Shown here: one piece after another, positions 13,450 to 23,200 of the stretch | Position numbering within the stretch: position 1 is the first letter of the stretch | Layout of the letters: each line of letters begins with the position of its first letter | NCBI GenBank assembly: GCA_020054475.1 | Contig: JAHWGJ010000001.1 | Span: 58,434-122,433, forward strand | Length of the DNA: 64,000 nucleotides | Source: Thermoplasmata archaeon | Lineage (GTDB): Archaea; Thermoplasmatota; E2; DHVEG-1 | Direction: 5' to 3' | Position numbers and translations under genes: made by a program | The notes under the pieces: model-generated | Database searches by the model: none | Told to the model about the DNA's origin: nothing | What the model saw: only the letters and a program-made list of their open reading frames with translations

Positions 13450-16164
13450 TTAAATAGGTAGAATCTTCCCACTTTCCAGCAATATTTTATTATCATTAAA
13501 TACTTCATATTCAATATTATATTCTCCAGGATCTCCTCGCGTGATTTTAAAATTCTTTTCTTCACATAATTGAATCATAGGAGTATTATCGCTAAGGACA
13601 ATCCCATATATTTTTTTTATTCCTTTATCTCTTGCTATTTCAAACATGAAATCCATAAACTCAGATCCAAGTCCAAGTCTTTGCCATTTATCCCCAACAA
13701 CTATTGCAAATTCAGCTTCTTTATTTCTAATAGGATCAGCAATTATTCTTATAACCCCTAATAATCTTTTATTCCCTTTATCATTTATCTCTGCAACAAT
13801 ACCTAATTCACGATCATAATCAATATTACAATATCTGGTTCTCATTTCATGTGGAGTATCTTTTATTATTCTAAAAAAACGGTATCTCACAGTTTCTTTT
13901 GAGAAATTCTTAAACATATCAAGCCATAACATCTCATCTTCAGGCTTAATTGGTCTTAATATTACTTCAGAATCATCTTTCATTTTAACTTTTTTAATAT
14001 ATTTAGTTGGATATGAGCTTATTGTTTGATGCTGAGATGTCTTATACTCTTCATCAAGTATTATTCTAGCATCAACAGCTATAACTTCATCATTATTTAT
14101 TATCAAAGGATTTATATCGATTTCTTTAATCTCAGGGTTATCAATTATTAAATGAGAAAAATTTATCAATGTTTCTTCAACTTTTTTAATATCAACCGGT
14201 GATATTCCTCGAAATCCTTTCAATAATTTATACGCTTTTGTTTGTTCAATTATCCTTCTTGCTAATATTTGATTAAGAGGAGGCAATCCAATTGCACGAT
14301 CTTTAAATAATTCAGTATATATACCACCTAGTCCAAATAATATAATTGAGCCGAAAACAGGGTCTTTCTTTGAACCTAAAATTAACTCGTATCCCTTATT
14401 TTTAATCATCTTCTGTATTGTTACACCAATTATTTTTACTTCAGAAGTTTTCTCTTTTACTTCTTTCATCATTGTATTATAACTATTTCGAATCTCATTT
14501 TCATCTCTTATATCAAGTTTGACTCCTCCAATATCGCTTTTATGTGATATCTGTGGTGATAATATCTTCATAACCACTGGAAATCCAATTTTTTTTGCAG
14601 TTTCTACTGCTTGATCTTCTGATTTAACTACATATGGTTTTGTTGTTTTAATCCCATATTTTTCAATAATTTCTTTTGATTCATCTTCATTAAGTAAAAC
14701 TCTTTTTTCATTTAATGCATTAACAAATATTTTCCTTTGTTTTGGTTTTAATTTTACTGAATTCTTTATTTCAATGTCTACAGGTGTTTCATATAATAAT
14801 TCAAGATTTCCAGAGTAATTATATAGATACATATATGCTTCTACTGCTTCTTCTGGAGTTGGATATGTTGGAATTCCATTTCGATTAAGGATTTGCCTTG
14901 CATGATGAACATTTTCCTCACCAATAAATGAAGTTAGAATTGGTTTCCCTGATTTCTTAGAAATATCAATTATTCTTTCAGCGAGTTTAGTTGGATTAGC
15001 CATAACCTGAGGAACACATATAATTAATATCCCATCAATATTATCATCCTTAAGGCATACATCAATTACTCCACTATAGATTTCCTCATCAGAGTCCCCA
15101 ATAATATCAATTGGATTGCTCTTACTCCAGTGTTTGGGAAGAAAATCATTTAAATTTTCCATTGTCTCATTTGATAGTTTTGCAAGTCTACCTCCTTCTT
15201 CAATTATTTTATCTGTAGCAAGAACACCTGGTCCACCTGCATTAGTTATAATTGCAAGATTTGAACCAGTTGGATGGGGTTGTTTTGCTAGAATTGACGA
15301 ACAATTAAATAAATCACCTATCTCTTTTACTCTTACAATACCCGCTCTTTTAAATGCAGCATTATAAATAGCATCATCACCAGCCAATGCCCCTGTATGA
15401 GATGACGCCGCAATAGCGCCCTCCTTATATCGACCTGCTTTAATCACTATTATTGGTTTTACACGTGCAAAACTCCTAGATGCACTCATAAATTTTCTAG
15501 CATCAGTAATAGATTCAACATATAGAAGAATACTTCTCGTATGCATATCCATACCAAAATAATCAATAAGATCACCAAAATCAATATCCAACATTGAACC
15601 AACAGATATAAATGAACTGAAACCAACTTTTGACGATGCAGCCCAATCAAGAATAGAACCACATATCGCCCCACTTTGTGAAAATAATGCAATGTTTCCT
15701 TCTCCGGCCATTGAATCAGCAAAACTAGCATTAAGATTCAAATAAGGTAGAATAAACCCGACACAATTTGGCCCCAGAATTCGAAGACCATATTTATCCC
15801 TTATCTTTTTTATTTTTTCTTCTAATAATCTTCCTTCTTCACCAATCTCCTTAAACCCTGCAGATATTATAACGATTCCCTTTATTCCCTTTTCACCACA
15901 TTGTTTAATAACATCAGGGACAATTTTAGAGGGCACTGCAATTATAGAAAGATCAACAACCAATGGTAAATCATTAACTGTAGGATATGCTTGAACACCT
16001 TGAATACTCTTATTTTTAATATTTATTGGATAGACAACTCCTTCATAACCTGATCCAATAAGATTACGGAATATTCTATATCCTGCAGTTCCAATCTTAT
16101 TACTAGCACCAATCACAGCGATACTATTTGGCTTAAATATTTTATCAAGATTATTTACTCCCAT
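13450..16164 (-). CDS. ADP-forming acyl-CoA synthetase fused to GNAT acetyltransferase
   Basis: A 904-residue fusion. Residues about 8-460 are the CoA-binding and ligase alpha part (AVIGASNKIGTAGYRIF, GPNCVGF, SQSGAI, SSHTGALAGDD). Residues about 490-715 are the ATP-grasp beta part (EKYGIKTTKPYVV, HKSDIGGVKLDI, EIDINPLI). Residues about 735-885 are a GNAT domain with the acetyl-CoA loop WQRLGLG. In archaea, ADP-forming synthetases turn acyl-CoA, ADP and phosphate into acid and ATP. The same fusion in bacteria (Pat/PatZ) acetylates lysines on proteins. The phosphorylatable His of SSHTGAL is kept here, so both activities are possible. It would be the ATP-yielding last step for the acyl-CoA pathway at 34-46 kb. 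Confidence 0.92.
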   Translation of the reverse strand: MGVNNLDKIFKPNSIAVIGASNKIGTAGYRIFRNLIGSGYEGVVYPINIKNKSIQGVQAYPTVNDLPLVVDLSIIAVPSKIVPDVIKQCGEKGIKGIVIISAGFKEIGEEGRLLEEKIKKIRDKYGLRILGPNCVGFILPYLNLNASFADSMAGEGNIALFSQSGAICGSILDWAASSKVGFSSFISVGSMLDIDFGDLIDYFGMDMHTRSILLYVESITDARKFMSASRSFARVKPIIVIKAGRYKEGAIAASSHTGALAGDDAIYNAAFKRAGIVRVKEIGDLFNCSSILAKQPHPTGSNLAIITNAGGPGVLATDKIIEEGGRLAKLSNETMENLNDFLPKHWSKSNPIDIIGDSDEEIYSGVIDVCLKDDNIDGILIICVPQVMANPTKLAERIIDISKKSGKPILTSFIGEENVHHARQILNRNGIPTYPTPEEAVEAYMYLYNYSGNLELLYETPVDIEIKNSVKLKPKQRKIFVNALNEKRVLLNEDESKEIIEKYGIKTTKPYVVKSEDQAVETAKKIGFPVVMKILSPQISHKSDIGGVKLDIRDENEIRNSYNTMMKEVKEKTSEVKIIGVTIQKMIKNKGYELILGSKKDPVFGSIILFGLGGIYTELFKDRAIGLPPLNQILARRIIEQTKAYKLLKGFRGISPVDIKKVEETLINFSHLIIDNPEIKEIDINPLIINNDEVIAVDARIILDEEYKTSQHQTISSYPTKYIKKVKMKDDSEVILRPIKPEDEMLWLDMFKNFSKETVRYRFFRIIKDTPHEMRTRYCNIDYDRELGIVAEINDKGNKRLLGVIRIIADPIRNKEAEFAIVVGDKWQRLGLGSEFMDFMFEIARDKGIKKIYGIVLSDNTPMIQLCEEKNFKITRGDPGEYNIEYEVFNDNKILLESGKILPI

Positions 16165-16330
16165 ATTTTTTCCTCAGATTTATTTTTTTCTTCCTAATAA
16201 CTAACATATTACTATTATCTCCAAATATTTTATTTTAAGAGGATGAATCATTTATACAGTCATATCATAAAGATTTTATCAAATACATAATTCTCTATCA
16301 TATTGTGTTTTGCCTAATCTTCAAATCCAC

Positions 16331-16459
16331 TCATTTTCTAAACTTCATTCTAAATCTATGAAATATCCAAGTTAAAACTGCAATTCCAAATACTGCTATT
16401 AATACTCTTAACATAGTCTCCAATAAAGAGCCAGATCTTAGAGGAAACAAGGGCACCAA
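16331..16459 (-). CDS. Small membrane microprotein after the DUF5320-like gene
   Basis: The frame from TTG 16459 (GTG 16456 is an alternative) encodes about 42 residues: a polar start (VPLFPLRSGSLLET) then a membrane helix (MLRVLIAVFGIAVLTWIF) and a basic end HRFRMKFRK. GAGGGG lies about ten bases upstream of the TTG. If the internal ATG at 16414 is used, 27 residues remain, with GGAG three bases away. It is the last member of a string of tiny genes following glutamate dehydrogenase. The family is unknown. Confidence 0.45.
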   Translation of the reverse strand: MVPLFPLRSGSLLETMLRVLIAVFGIAVLTWIFHRFRMKFRK

Positions 16460-16490
16460 GCCATTCTATCCCCTCACCCTATTACTCTCT

Positions 16491-16625
16491 TTATTCTTTC
16501 CTTGCCAAAATTGCCCCACATTTTGGACATAGGCATTCGCCTCCATGACCACGTGCAAAACCGCCTCTTCTAGCTCCGGTCATAGGTCCACGGCCTTCAG
16601 GACCTGTTCCATCACCACCTGGCAT
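16491..16625 (-). CDS. DUF5320-like protein with zinc-ribbon tail
   Basis: A 44-residue protein beginning MPGGDGTGPEGRGPMTGARR, the hallmark of the DUF5320 family of small archaeal and bacterial proteins found with MRP/NifX-type and redox genes. It ends with CLCPKCGAILARKE, a zinc-ribbon half. Its ribosome site, AAGGAGGTGA, is a perfect match to the 16S tail. It lies 16 bases after the coiled-coil gene in the same direction. The role is unknown; metal binding is likely. Confidence 0.75.
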   Translation of the reverse strand: MPGGDGTGPEGRGPMTGARRGGFARGHGGECLCPKCGAILARKE

Positions 16626-16641
16626 ATTTTATTTCACCTCC

Positions 16642-16953
16642 TTAATTTTCAATATTTTCATGTTTTTTAGACCATTCAAAATAATTTTTCTCTCTTCTTT
16701 TCCCTTCTTCTCTTTTCTTTGCTTTTTCTTCAATGTGTTTTTTCTTTTCTGCCATTTCTTCTCTCAAAACCTTAATCTTAAAATTTATAATATTGATTTT
16801 CTCTTCAATACGTTCCTTTTGAGAAATGAAGTAATAAACTGTAACTCTGAGTTTCTTCCATTCTATTCTAAGTTTTTCAATTTGTTTTTGTTTTTTTTCA
16901 ATATTTCTTTCAAGTTTTGTAATATTTTTCTCCATTATTTTAAATAAAATCAT
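16642..16953 (-). CDS. Coiled-coil protein of 103 residues
   Basis: A strongly charged coiled coil across nearly its whole length (heptads from about residue 8 to 90: KNITKLERNIEKKQKQIEKL, later EEMAEKKKHIEEKAKKREEG). It starts at ATG 16953, which overlaps the stop of a 29-residue gene as ATGA, with AGAGAT upstream. The coupling and its place before a DUF5320 gene suggest a small complex. DUF5320 proteins are often neighboured by coiled coils. No enzymatic motif is present. Confidence 0.65.
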   Translation of the reverse strand: MILFKIMEKNITKLERNIEKKQKQIEKLRIEWKKLRVTVYYFISQKERIEEKINIINFKIKVLREEMAEKKKHIEEKAKKREEGKRREKNYFEWSKKHENIEN

Positions 16954-17039
16954 ACTAATCTCTTTTTCCCTTTAAATTTACGCATTCGTTTATGTAATTC
17001 CCTAATTCTTCTATCCGTATGATTCTCATATTTATTCAT
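16950..17039 (-). CDS. 29-residue basic microprotein, coupled to the coiled-coil gene
   Basis: ATG 17039 (GAAGGTAA upstream) to TGA 16950 encodes MNKYENHTDRRIRELHKRMR and a Lys-rich end. It begins 11 bases after the glutamate dehydrogenase stop and ends in a 4-base ATGA overlap with the next gene. This spacing supports translation and co-transcription with gdh. It is likely an RNA-binding or assembly peptide, but the function is unknown. Confidence 0.55.
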   Translation of the reverse strand: MNKYENHTDRRIRELHKRMRKFKGKKRLV

Positions 17040-17050
17040 GTTATTTACCT

Positions 17051-18313
17051 TCATGGAAATATACCACGCAATTGGACCGCGCAAGCTATCTTTTTAATAG
17101 CTAATCTATATGCGGCTTCCCGTAATGTAATTCTTTCTTTTTTTGAGATATACCATACTTCAGCGAAACTTTTCAGCATAATTTTCTTTAAATTCTCGTT
17201 TACTTCATTAATATCCCAAAAAAACGATTGAATACTCTGAACCCATTCAAAATAGGAGACAACAACACCACCACTGTTAGCAAGAATATCTGGAATAATT
17301 TTCACTTCTTTTTCTGCAAGTATTTCATCCGCCTTCTTTGAAACAGGTCCATTAGCCCCTTCAACAATTATTTTTGCTTTGATATTATCAGCATTTTCAA
17401 TATGTATTTGATTTTCGAGAGCGGATGGGATTAACACATCAACATCTCCTTCTAGAAGTTCTTTATTTGAAATAAATTCATCATCTTTTTTTAGATTATA
17501 CTCTTTTAGAAGAGGGGGTCTTGATTCTGAGTTAATATATAATAAAATATTAGGTATATCTAAACCATTTGAATTGTATAACCCTGTTGAAACGTCACTT
17601 ATAGCACATATTTTACAACCAATATCCTCCAATAATTCAGCTGCAATTGATCCTACATTACCAAATCCTTGAATTGCAATTGATGTTTTCTTTGGGTTTA
17701 TATTTAATTTTTTAAGTATTTCAATAGTATTTATCATAACTCCTCTACCAGTAGCTTCTCTTCTTCCAAGTGACCCTCCAAGTTCTAAAGGTTTTCCAGT
17801 AACAATATCTAGTACAGTTGAACCCTTATACATTGAAACAGCATCCATAATCCACCCCATTGTTTCAGCATTAGTATTTATATCCGGTGCTGGAATATCT
17901 GCTCTAGGTCCAATAATTGGTAGAATCATTGCAGCATATCTTTTAGTTATTCTTTGAAGTTCTTTTTTTGAAAGTTTTGATGGTGAACATGTAACCCCTC
18001 CTTTTGCTCCTCCATACGGAAGATTTGAAACAGCACATTTTAAAGACATTAAAGTTGCTAATGCTTTAACCTCATCAATATTTGTATCTGGATGATATCT
18101 TATTCCCCCTTTACAAGGCCCCCTTGCACTAGAATGTTGTACTCTATAACCTGTAAAAACTTCAATTTCCCCATTATCTTTTTCAATTGGTATAGTTACA
18201 GTCAACTCACGTTCTGGTTTTCTTATCATTTTGTGAATTCCAGAATCTAGAGAAATCCTTTCTGCAGTGTCATCTATTTGTTCCAAAACACTATTGTAAA
18301 AAGATTGTATCAT
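17051..18313 (-). CDS. gdhA: Glutamate dehydrogenase (first copy)
   Basis: A 420-residue NAD(P)-dependent glutamate dehydrogenase that interconverts glutamate with 2-oxoglutarate and ammonia. The substrate-binding part has GPCKGGIRYHP and the catalytic Lys in PYGGAKGG. The cofactor part has the normal dinucleotide motif GFGNVG. The ends are complete (MIQSFYNSVLEQ to LRGIFP). A second, more diverged copy is at 25529-26815. This one heads a string of microproteins (17039 to 16331). The start ATG 18313 is within a TATA-rich region. It should serve amino-acid degradation or nitrogen assimilation. Confidence 0.95.
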   Translation of the reverse strand: MIQSFYNSVLEQIDDTAERISLDSGIHKMIRKPERELTVTIPIEKDNGEIEVFTGYRVQHSSARGPCKGGIRYHPDTNIDEVKALATLMSLKCAVSNLPYGGAKGGVTCSPSKLSKKELQRITKRYAAMILPIIGPRADIPAPDINTNAETMGWIMDAVSMYKGSTVLDIVTGKPLELGGSLGRREATGRGVMINTIEILKKLNINPKKTSIAIQGFGNVGSIAAELLEDIGCKICAISDVSTGLYNSNGLDIPNILLYINSESRPPLLKEYNLKKDDEFISNKELLEGDVDVLIPSALENQIHIENADNIKAKIIVEGANGPVSKKADEILAEKEVKIIPDILANSGGVVVSYFEWVQSIQSFFWDINEVNENLKKIMLKSFAEVWYISKKERITLREAAYRLAIKKIACAVQLRGIFP

Positions 18314-18374
18314 ATTATCACATTTTTGAAAAGATTATTTCTAGTTTTTTTCAAAATCATTTATAATATCTCCA

Positions 18375-18617
18375 CTATGTTTCATAATCTTCATGGATTT
18401 TTTCTTTGAACTCATGTTTCATTATCTCTGCAAATACAATAGCGTTACATAATTCACAGTCACCTGTCAAGTATCTATCTGCAACTGCCATTATTTCTTT
18501 TTGAGATAATCCTCTATTCATTGCATTTTGTATACAAGTTGTAATTTGTTTTCTTGACTGTTGAAAGTTTTTTACACATTTTCCAAATTCCTTTTGTAAT
18601 TCATTCATATTTATCAA
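18375..18617 (-). CDS. 80-residue small helical protein, divergent from RHH gene
   Basis: Twin of the protein at 6526-6768, differing at about ten positions. It is helical with a CELC pair (GDCELCNAIVFAEIMKHEF). The start is ATG 18617 or 18608 (MNELQKEFGKC). It lies 114 bases from the intact RHH gene that reads the other way, with the tandem operator-like repeat between them. Possible fold: carboxymuconolactone-decarboxylase/AhpD-like (inference). The strong protein conservation between the two copies, despite loss of the RHH gene in the other, suggests it has its own function. Confidence 0.8.
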   Translation of the reverse strand: MINMNELQKEFGKCVKNFQQSRKQITTCIQNAMNRGLSQKEIMAVADRYLTGDCELCNAIVFAEIMKHEFKEKIHEDYET

Positions 18618-18672
18618 TGGGTGATGTGTTTTTTTAACTATTAAAAAATATTTGCGAATTTTAAATCATGTA

Positions 18673-18692
18673 TCACCACATTTCACCATTTA
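18673..18692 (+). promoter_or_regulatory. Tandem 10-bp operator-like repeat, locus B
   Basis: TCACCACATT followed directly by TCACCATTTA, just upstream of the TATA-like AATATTTAAAAAG (18697-18709) of the RHH gene. It matches the repeats at 6824-6843 and 12061-12080 in unit length, spacing and position. Confidence 0.65.
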
Positions 18693-18731
18693 TCCCAATA
18701 TTTAAAAAGTATTTTTTTAATACTATTGGAG

Positions 18732-19262
18732 ATGATAGAGAGATTAAGTATTTCTTTAAACAATGAATCTTCAAAAATAATCCAAAAATATTTGCCAAAA
18801 TATCAAGGTTCAAAAGCTGATTTAATTCGTAGGGCATTGATTTATTTAGATAAATGTGAAGAAATTCAAGAAACTGTTGATTTTAAAACAATTGAAGCAT
18901 ATATTGATTATTTAGGTAAACTTGAACACGTTATTGTTGATATATCCCATTGGAAAGTTATTTTTAATGAGATAGGTACTGGATCAAGTAAGTTTTGGGA
19001 TGAGATATATAGAATAGGTGAAGAGCATCGTAAAGAATATTATGATAAAGGAATAAGAAATATTCGTATGGTGTTAGAACATGTTGAAAAAACAAATTGG
19101 TATAAGTTAAATGTAGATTCTGAAGATTGTTATACTTTAATTCTTACAGTTACTGAAGCAGGTAAATTTGTTAAGAATTTCTTAACAGGTTTTTTCAAAG
19201 ATTATCCCAGAAAGGTTGAAATTAGTGATGAAGGTAAAAAAATTCGGATTAGAGTAATTTAG
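18732..19262 (+). CDS. RHH transcriptional regulator with conserved C-terminal domain
   Basis: A protein of about 176 residues starting at ATG 18732; a TTG two codons earlier is also possible. A TATA box about 25-30 bases upstream suggests a leaderless mRNA. Residues 1-40 are the RHH domain (MIERLSISLNNESSKII, then SKADLIRRALIYL). The rest shares a long conserved domain with the gene at 12113 (LEHVIVDISHWK, IGEEHRKEYYDKGIRNI, EHVEKTNWYKL, FVKNFLTGFF). The C-terminal domain is unnamed to me. It faces the 80-residue gene and precedes an asparaginase-like gene on the other strand. Confidence 0.82.
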   Translation: MIERLSISLNNESSKIIQKYLPKYQGSKADLIRRALIYLDKCEEIQETVDFKTIEAYIDYLGKLEHVIVDISHWKVIFNEIGTGSSKFWDEIYRIGEEHRKEYYDKGIRNIRMVLEHVEKTNWYKLNVDSEDCYTLILTVTEAGKFVKNFLTGFFKDYPRKVEISDEGKKIRIRVI

Positions 19263-19348
19263 ATATTGTCTTGTTAACTAAAAAATTTAATTTATTATTA
19301 ATTTTCATTTTTAATTTAACACCTTTAAGAGTTTATTATTAATAATTT

Positions 19349-19837
19349 TTAATCGATTTCTTCAAAATATCCTGTCTTTTTATTCTTTTTAACATTTTCA
19401 CATTTAAAATAACGACCATTCATAGCAATATAAACACCTTGTGGAAGAAGTTGAACAAAAGCAAGAGCACTTCCTAAATTAAATAATCCATCTGAACTAC
19501 CAAATGTATAAGGAATCATTGCCCCAGTTAATACAATGGTTTTGTTTTTAATATGTTTAGAAAGTATTAATGCTGTTTCAACCATAGTATCCGTTCCATG
19601 AGTTATTAGAATTTTATCTTCTTTACACTTTTTACAATTTTGAAGAATAATATCTCGATCATCATTTTTAATACTTAGACTATCAACCATCATAATTGTT
19701 CTTATCTCAGTATCTACTTGAGAACGAGCAAGTCTTAACATTTCATTAAGGTGAGTATCTTTAAAAAATAATTCCCCTGTTATTAGATTATATGCTTTAT
19801 CAAAAGTCCCACCAGTAACAAATATTTTAATAGCCAT
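19349..19837 (-). CDS. Asparaginase N-terminal-domain protein (second copy)
   Basis: A 162-residue paralogue of 4394-4924 (about 60 percent identical by eye) with the same motifs: TGGTFDKAYN, THGTDTMVE, TGAMIPY, GSSDGLFNLGSA. It also lacks the second domain of classical asparaginases. Its start, ATG 19837, lies in a 170-base divergent space shared with the glutamate dehydrogenase fragment at 20009. Both copies are close to an RHH/80-residue pair, so they probably belong to the same nitrogen-linked module. A functional amidase is plausible but not certain. Confidence 0.8.
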   Translation of the reverse strand: MAIKIFVTGGTFDKAYNLITGELFFKDTHLNEMLRLARSQVDTEIRTIMMVDSLSIKNDDRDIILQNCKKCKEDKILITHGTDTMVETALILSKHIKNKTIVLTGAMIPYTFGSSDGLFNLGSALAFVQLLPQGVYIAMNGRYFKCENVKKNKKTGYFEEID

Positions 19838-20008
19838 GGATTTTGGGAAATTTCTATCCTTTTATAAATATAACTCAAATTAGATTTTTATATTTAAAAA
19901 TTATGAACAAATCTTTCAAATTAATAAATATTTAAATAAAAAAATTCCTATGAATCAGCCAATATTTTAATATACAAGATTATAATCTCGAAGTTTGAGG
20001 TAATTGCT

Positions 20009-20227
20009 ATGGCTGAAAAGGGATATAATCCATTTAAAATGGCTCAACAACAGTTTGATAAAATTGCAGATATGTTGAATCTAGATAAACCAACAAGGGA
20101 ATTGTTAAGATATCCATTAAGAGAATATCATATAACTATATCTGTTAGAATGGATGATGGATCTGAACTTTCTTTGGTAAGATTTAGAACCGATGATTTA
20201 GAAAATGCAACTAGAGTTCATATTTAA
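20009..20227 (+). pseudogene. N-terminal fragment of a glutamate dehydrogenase
   Basis: 72 codons that match the first 70 residues of the glutamate dehydrogenase at 25529-26815 (EKGYNPFKMAQQQFDKIADML against QKGFNAYKMAQEQFEKVADQL; LREYHITISVRMDDGS against MREYHFLIPVKMDDGN), then stop. It keeps a start codon, an SD (TTGAGGT) and TATA-like sequence. Its stop overlaps by four bases the end of the convergent PEP-domain gene. It is probably a relic of a second operon, but a short expressed peptide that mixes with glutamate dehydrogenase cannot be excluded. Confidence 0.7.
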
Positions 20228-23200
20228 GTATCTAAATTATTTTCTTTGTTTAAAGGTATTTTCTTAACACTCATATATGGTGAGGTTATATGTGTTGCCC
20301 AAGAGTCTCTTTTCTTAATGTCTTCATCTGTTATTAGATGAACATCTAAAATACTATCTGTTTTAAGACCAGTTCTTACCTTGTTTTCCTCTTCAAGTTT
20401 TTTCCCATACTTATTTAACCATCCCATAAGTTTTTCTTTCTGTTCTTCTGTGCCTTTAAAATGAACTAATAAATCAATATCACTTGCAGGACCGGCTGTC
20501 CCTTCTTTTGTACTTCCAATGAGATATAGTGATTCAACACCATATAATTCAGAGTCAAGTTTTTCAGCGATTTCCTCTACTTTTTGCATTCGCCAATTCC
20601 AATGATCTGGTGGTTTTAAATAGGCTAAAGCTTCACCAGCCTCTCCATCCATAATTACTGAAAGGGAATCTCCCCCATAAACATCTGATGTTTTTATAAC
20701 TCGTACTACGTGTTCATAGTTTTTATATTTTTTAAGAATATTAGTTAGTTGATTTTTCTGATGAAGTAGCAGACTTTCGTTAAATGTATTATCAGGTTCA
20801 TCTGGATAGAGCGGTAGATATTTTATTTCAGCTTCAACTAAATCTTGAAAGAAATGTGTTCCAAATGATAGTTCAGGCGTATACTCTCCTTTTTCTTTAG
20901 CAATTTCTATTAAAAGTGAGGTGTTATTAATATCACCATATTTGACTGGTACACCTAGTTTCACATCTCCTCGGCTTCCCCATCTGCCTGGCCCCATCAG
21001 TATAAACTTCCTTTTTGGTAGTTTGTTGTTTAATTCATTTATTATAGTGGCTATTTTTTGCATCTCTTCTCTTGTTTCTAAATTTGCATAGTTTTCAGGA
21101 TCAACAAATACGATGTATTCCACATTTTCCACCTGACCTGTGGTTACATATTTTTTAGTAGAGAATAATACTCTATCCCGTGAAACATTTTTAGGAATAG
21201 GTTTTCTTTCCATTCCTCGAGTTTGGCTTTGAGGTCTACATTGAAGTATGTATAGTTTTTTACCATCTGATGCAAACTCTACATCAACAGGGGTCCCAAT
21301 TTTTTCCTCAAGTAAAAACAAAATATGTTTCATTTTTTCTAAAAAATCACTTTTTTCAAAAAGATATGAAAATGTAATTACCATATCTGATTCTTCCGGG
21401 TTTAATAAAATACTTGGAGTATTTACAAGTCGTCCATCTTTATGGATAGAAATTATTTGATTTAGGTTGGGAAACTCATCAGCATGTTTTTTAAATAAAT
21501 CAATGGCATCAACAGTTTCTATATCTCCTATTTTTAGATTTATGACATCCATATATCTTGGCGAGTATTGAATCCTTTCATTGATTAAAACATTTACTTG
21601 TAGTTTAGGTTTTTTTGGTGAAACAAGAATCGGATAATCATTACCAGTTCTATCAACTGCTCTCGTTCCTAAACCAGGCACCAAGCGTATCATTCCATCC
21701 TCTCGCGTTATACGGGGGGCCCATTGGAATTCGTTCTTACTGAAAGCTACACCTGCAAAAACTGGCATGAAATAATGGTCTACTTTAATACCTACAACCT
21801 CTTGGACAAGTATACCCATTTCTTCACTAAAATCAAGTAATCCTCGTTCACGCCTATATTCTATTGGATCTGGACCAAAAGTTGATGCATAAACTTCAGC
21901 TATTGCATCCATCAAGGAATTCAGTCTTTCTTCTTCGGTACCAGTATTTGAAACAAAAAGACTTTTATATTTACCTGAAAAAGCAGCACCGAAACTATCT
22001 TCAAGTAGGCTTGATGATCGGACAATTATTGGTTTTCCTTCTAAATCTCTAATTATCCGTCGGAATCCTTCAAATATTTCATTAGGAAATACTGCATTTT
22101 TAAAAACTTGTTCTAAGAACGGTTGTTCTTTACGAATCTGATCAGGGTGCAAGTATTTAGTTTGATATGTTTCATCTAAATCATTGTAATGAATAAAATT
22201 AAATATTGTATCTGAGGTGATATACCAGCTCTTAGGAAAAGATATGTTTTTAAGAATTTTATTTTTTTCCATTTGTTCTTCTATGATTTTTTCCGCTAAA
22301 AAAATCCCTGAAGTTTTTCCTCCAAATTTTCCTGAACCATTGCTTGGTCCAATAGTATGTGATAATAATGAAACAAAATCCTCTGGTTCAATAAATGTTT
22401 TTGCGATATTTACATATTCAATCCGGTTTGTAAAAAAACGTCTTATTAAGGCTGTTTTTATACTGATGTTATCTTCTGTTGCCAATGTACTTTCTTCTGA
22501 ATCTTGTTTAAAGAATCTGTTTAATTCATCTGTTATTTCAATTAAAGATATTCCCTCCTTCTGAGAGGATATTATTAATGGACGAGCTTTATCCTGTTTC
22601 ATCCAATTTTGAAACAAATTAGAAATTTCCTCAGGAGGAATGTTTTCTTTTGCTATTTCAAAGATGTTTTTTTGAACTGTTTTTAATGAATCAAGATCCT
22701 GTCGAGGATTCGGCATGTTTATTCCACACCATTCACTAGATGAATCTTTATCAACAGGACACACTTTCGTTAATAAAGATGTAATTTTTTCATTCTCAAA
22801 TCTGTAAAGATAGTATGTCATTTTTCTAGTCATTCTTAGTAACGTTCTTGGATCTGTTTTTATGAGTAAATCAATTATAACCTCCCAATCCTGTTTTTTT
22901 CCTTCAGTTTTAGATTCTATTAATTCTTTTTTAATTCTACTTTTTTCAATATATTTTCCTAGAAGATCAGATATCGCATCGATTAATCTTCTTTCTTCAA
23001 TGAAAAATGGGCCTTCATCCAACTGAGGTTTTTCTTCTAAATAATATACTTCTAAAACCCCTATTTTTTTATCATCTAATATTATATTACTTATCTGACT
23101 CCATTTTGTTTCTTTAAAATTATCGTTTTTATATTCTTGATTATCTACTGTTATTCTAGCACAAGTAATATCAGGATAATGCCATGCTAGTGGTATTAGT

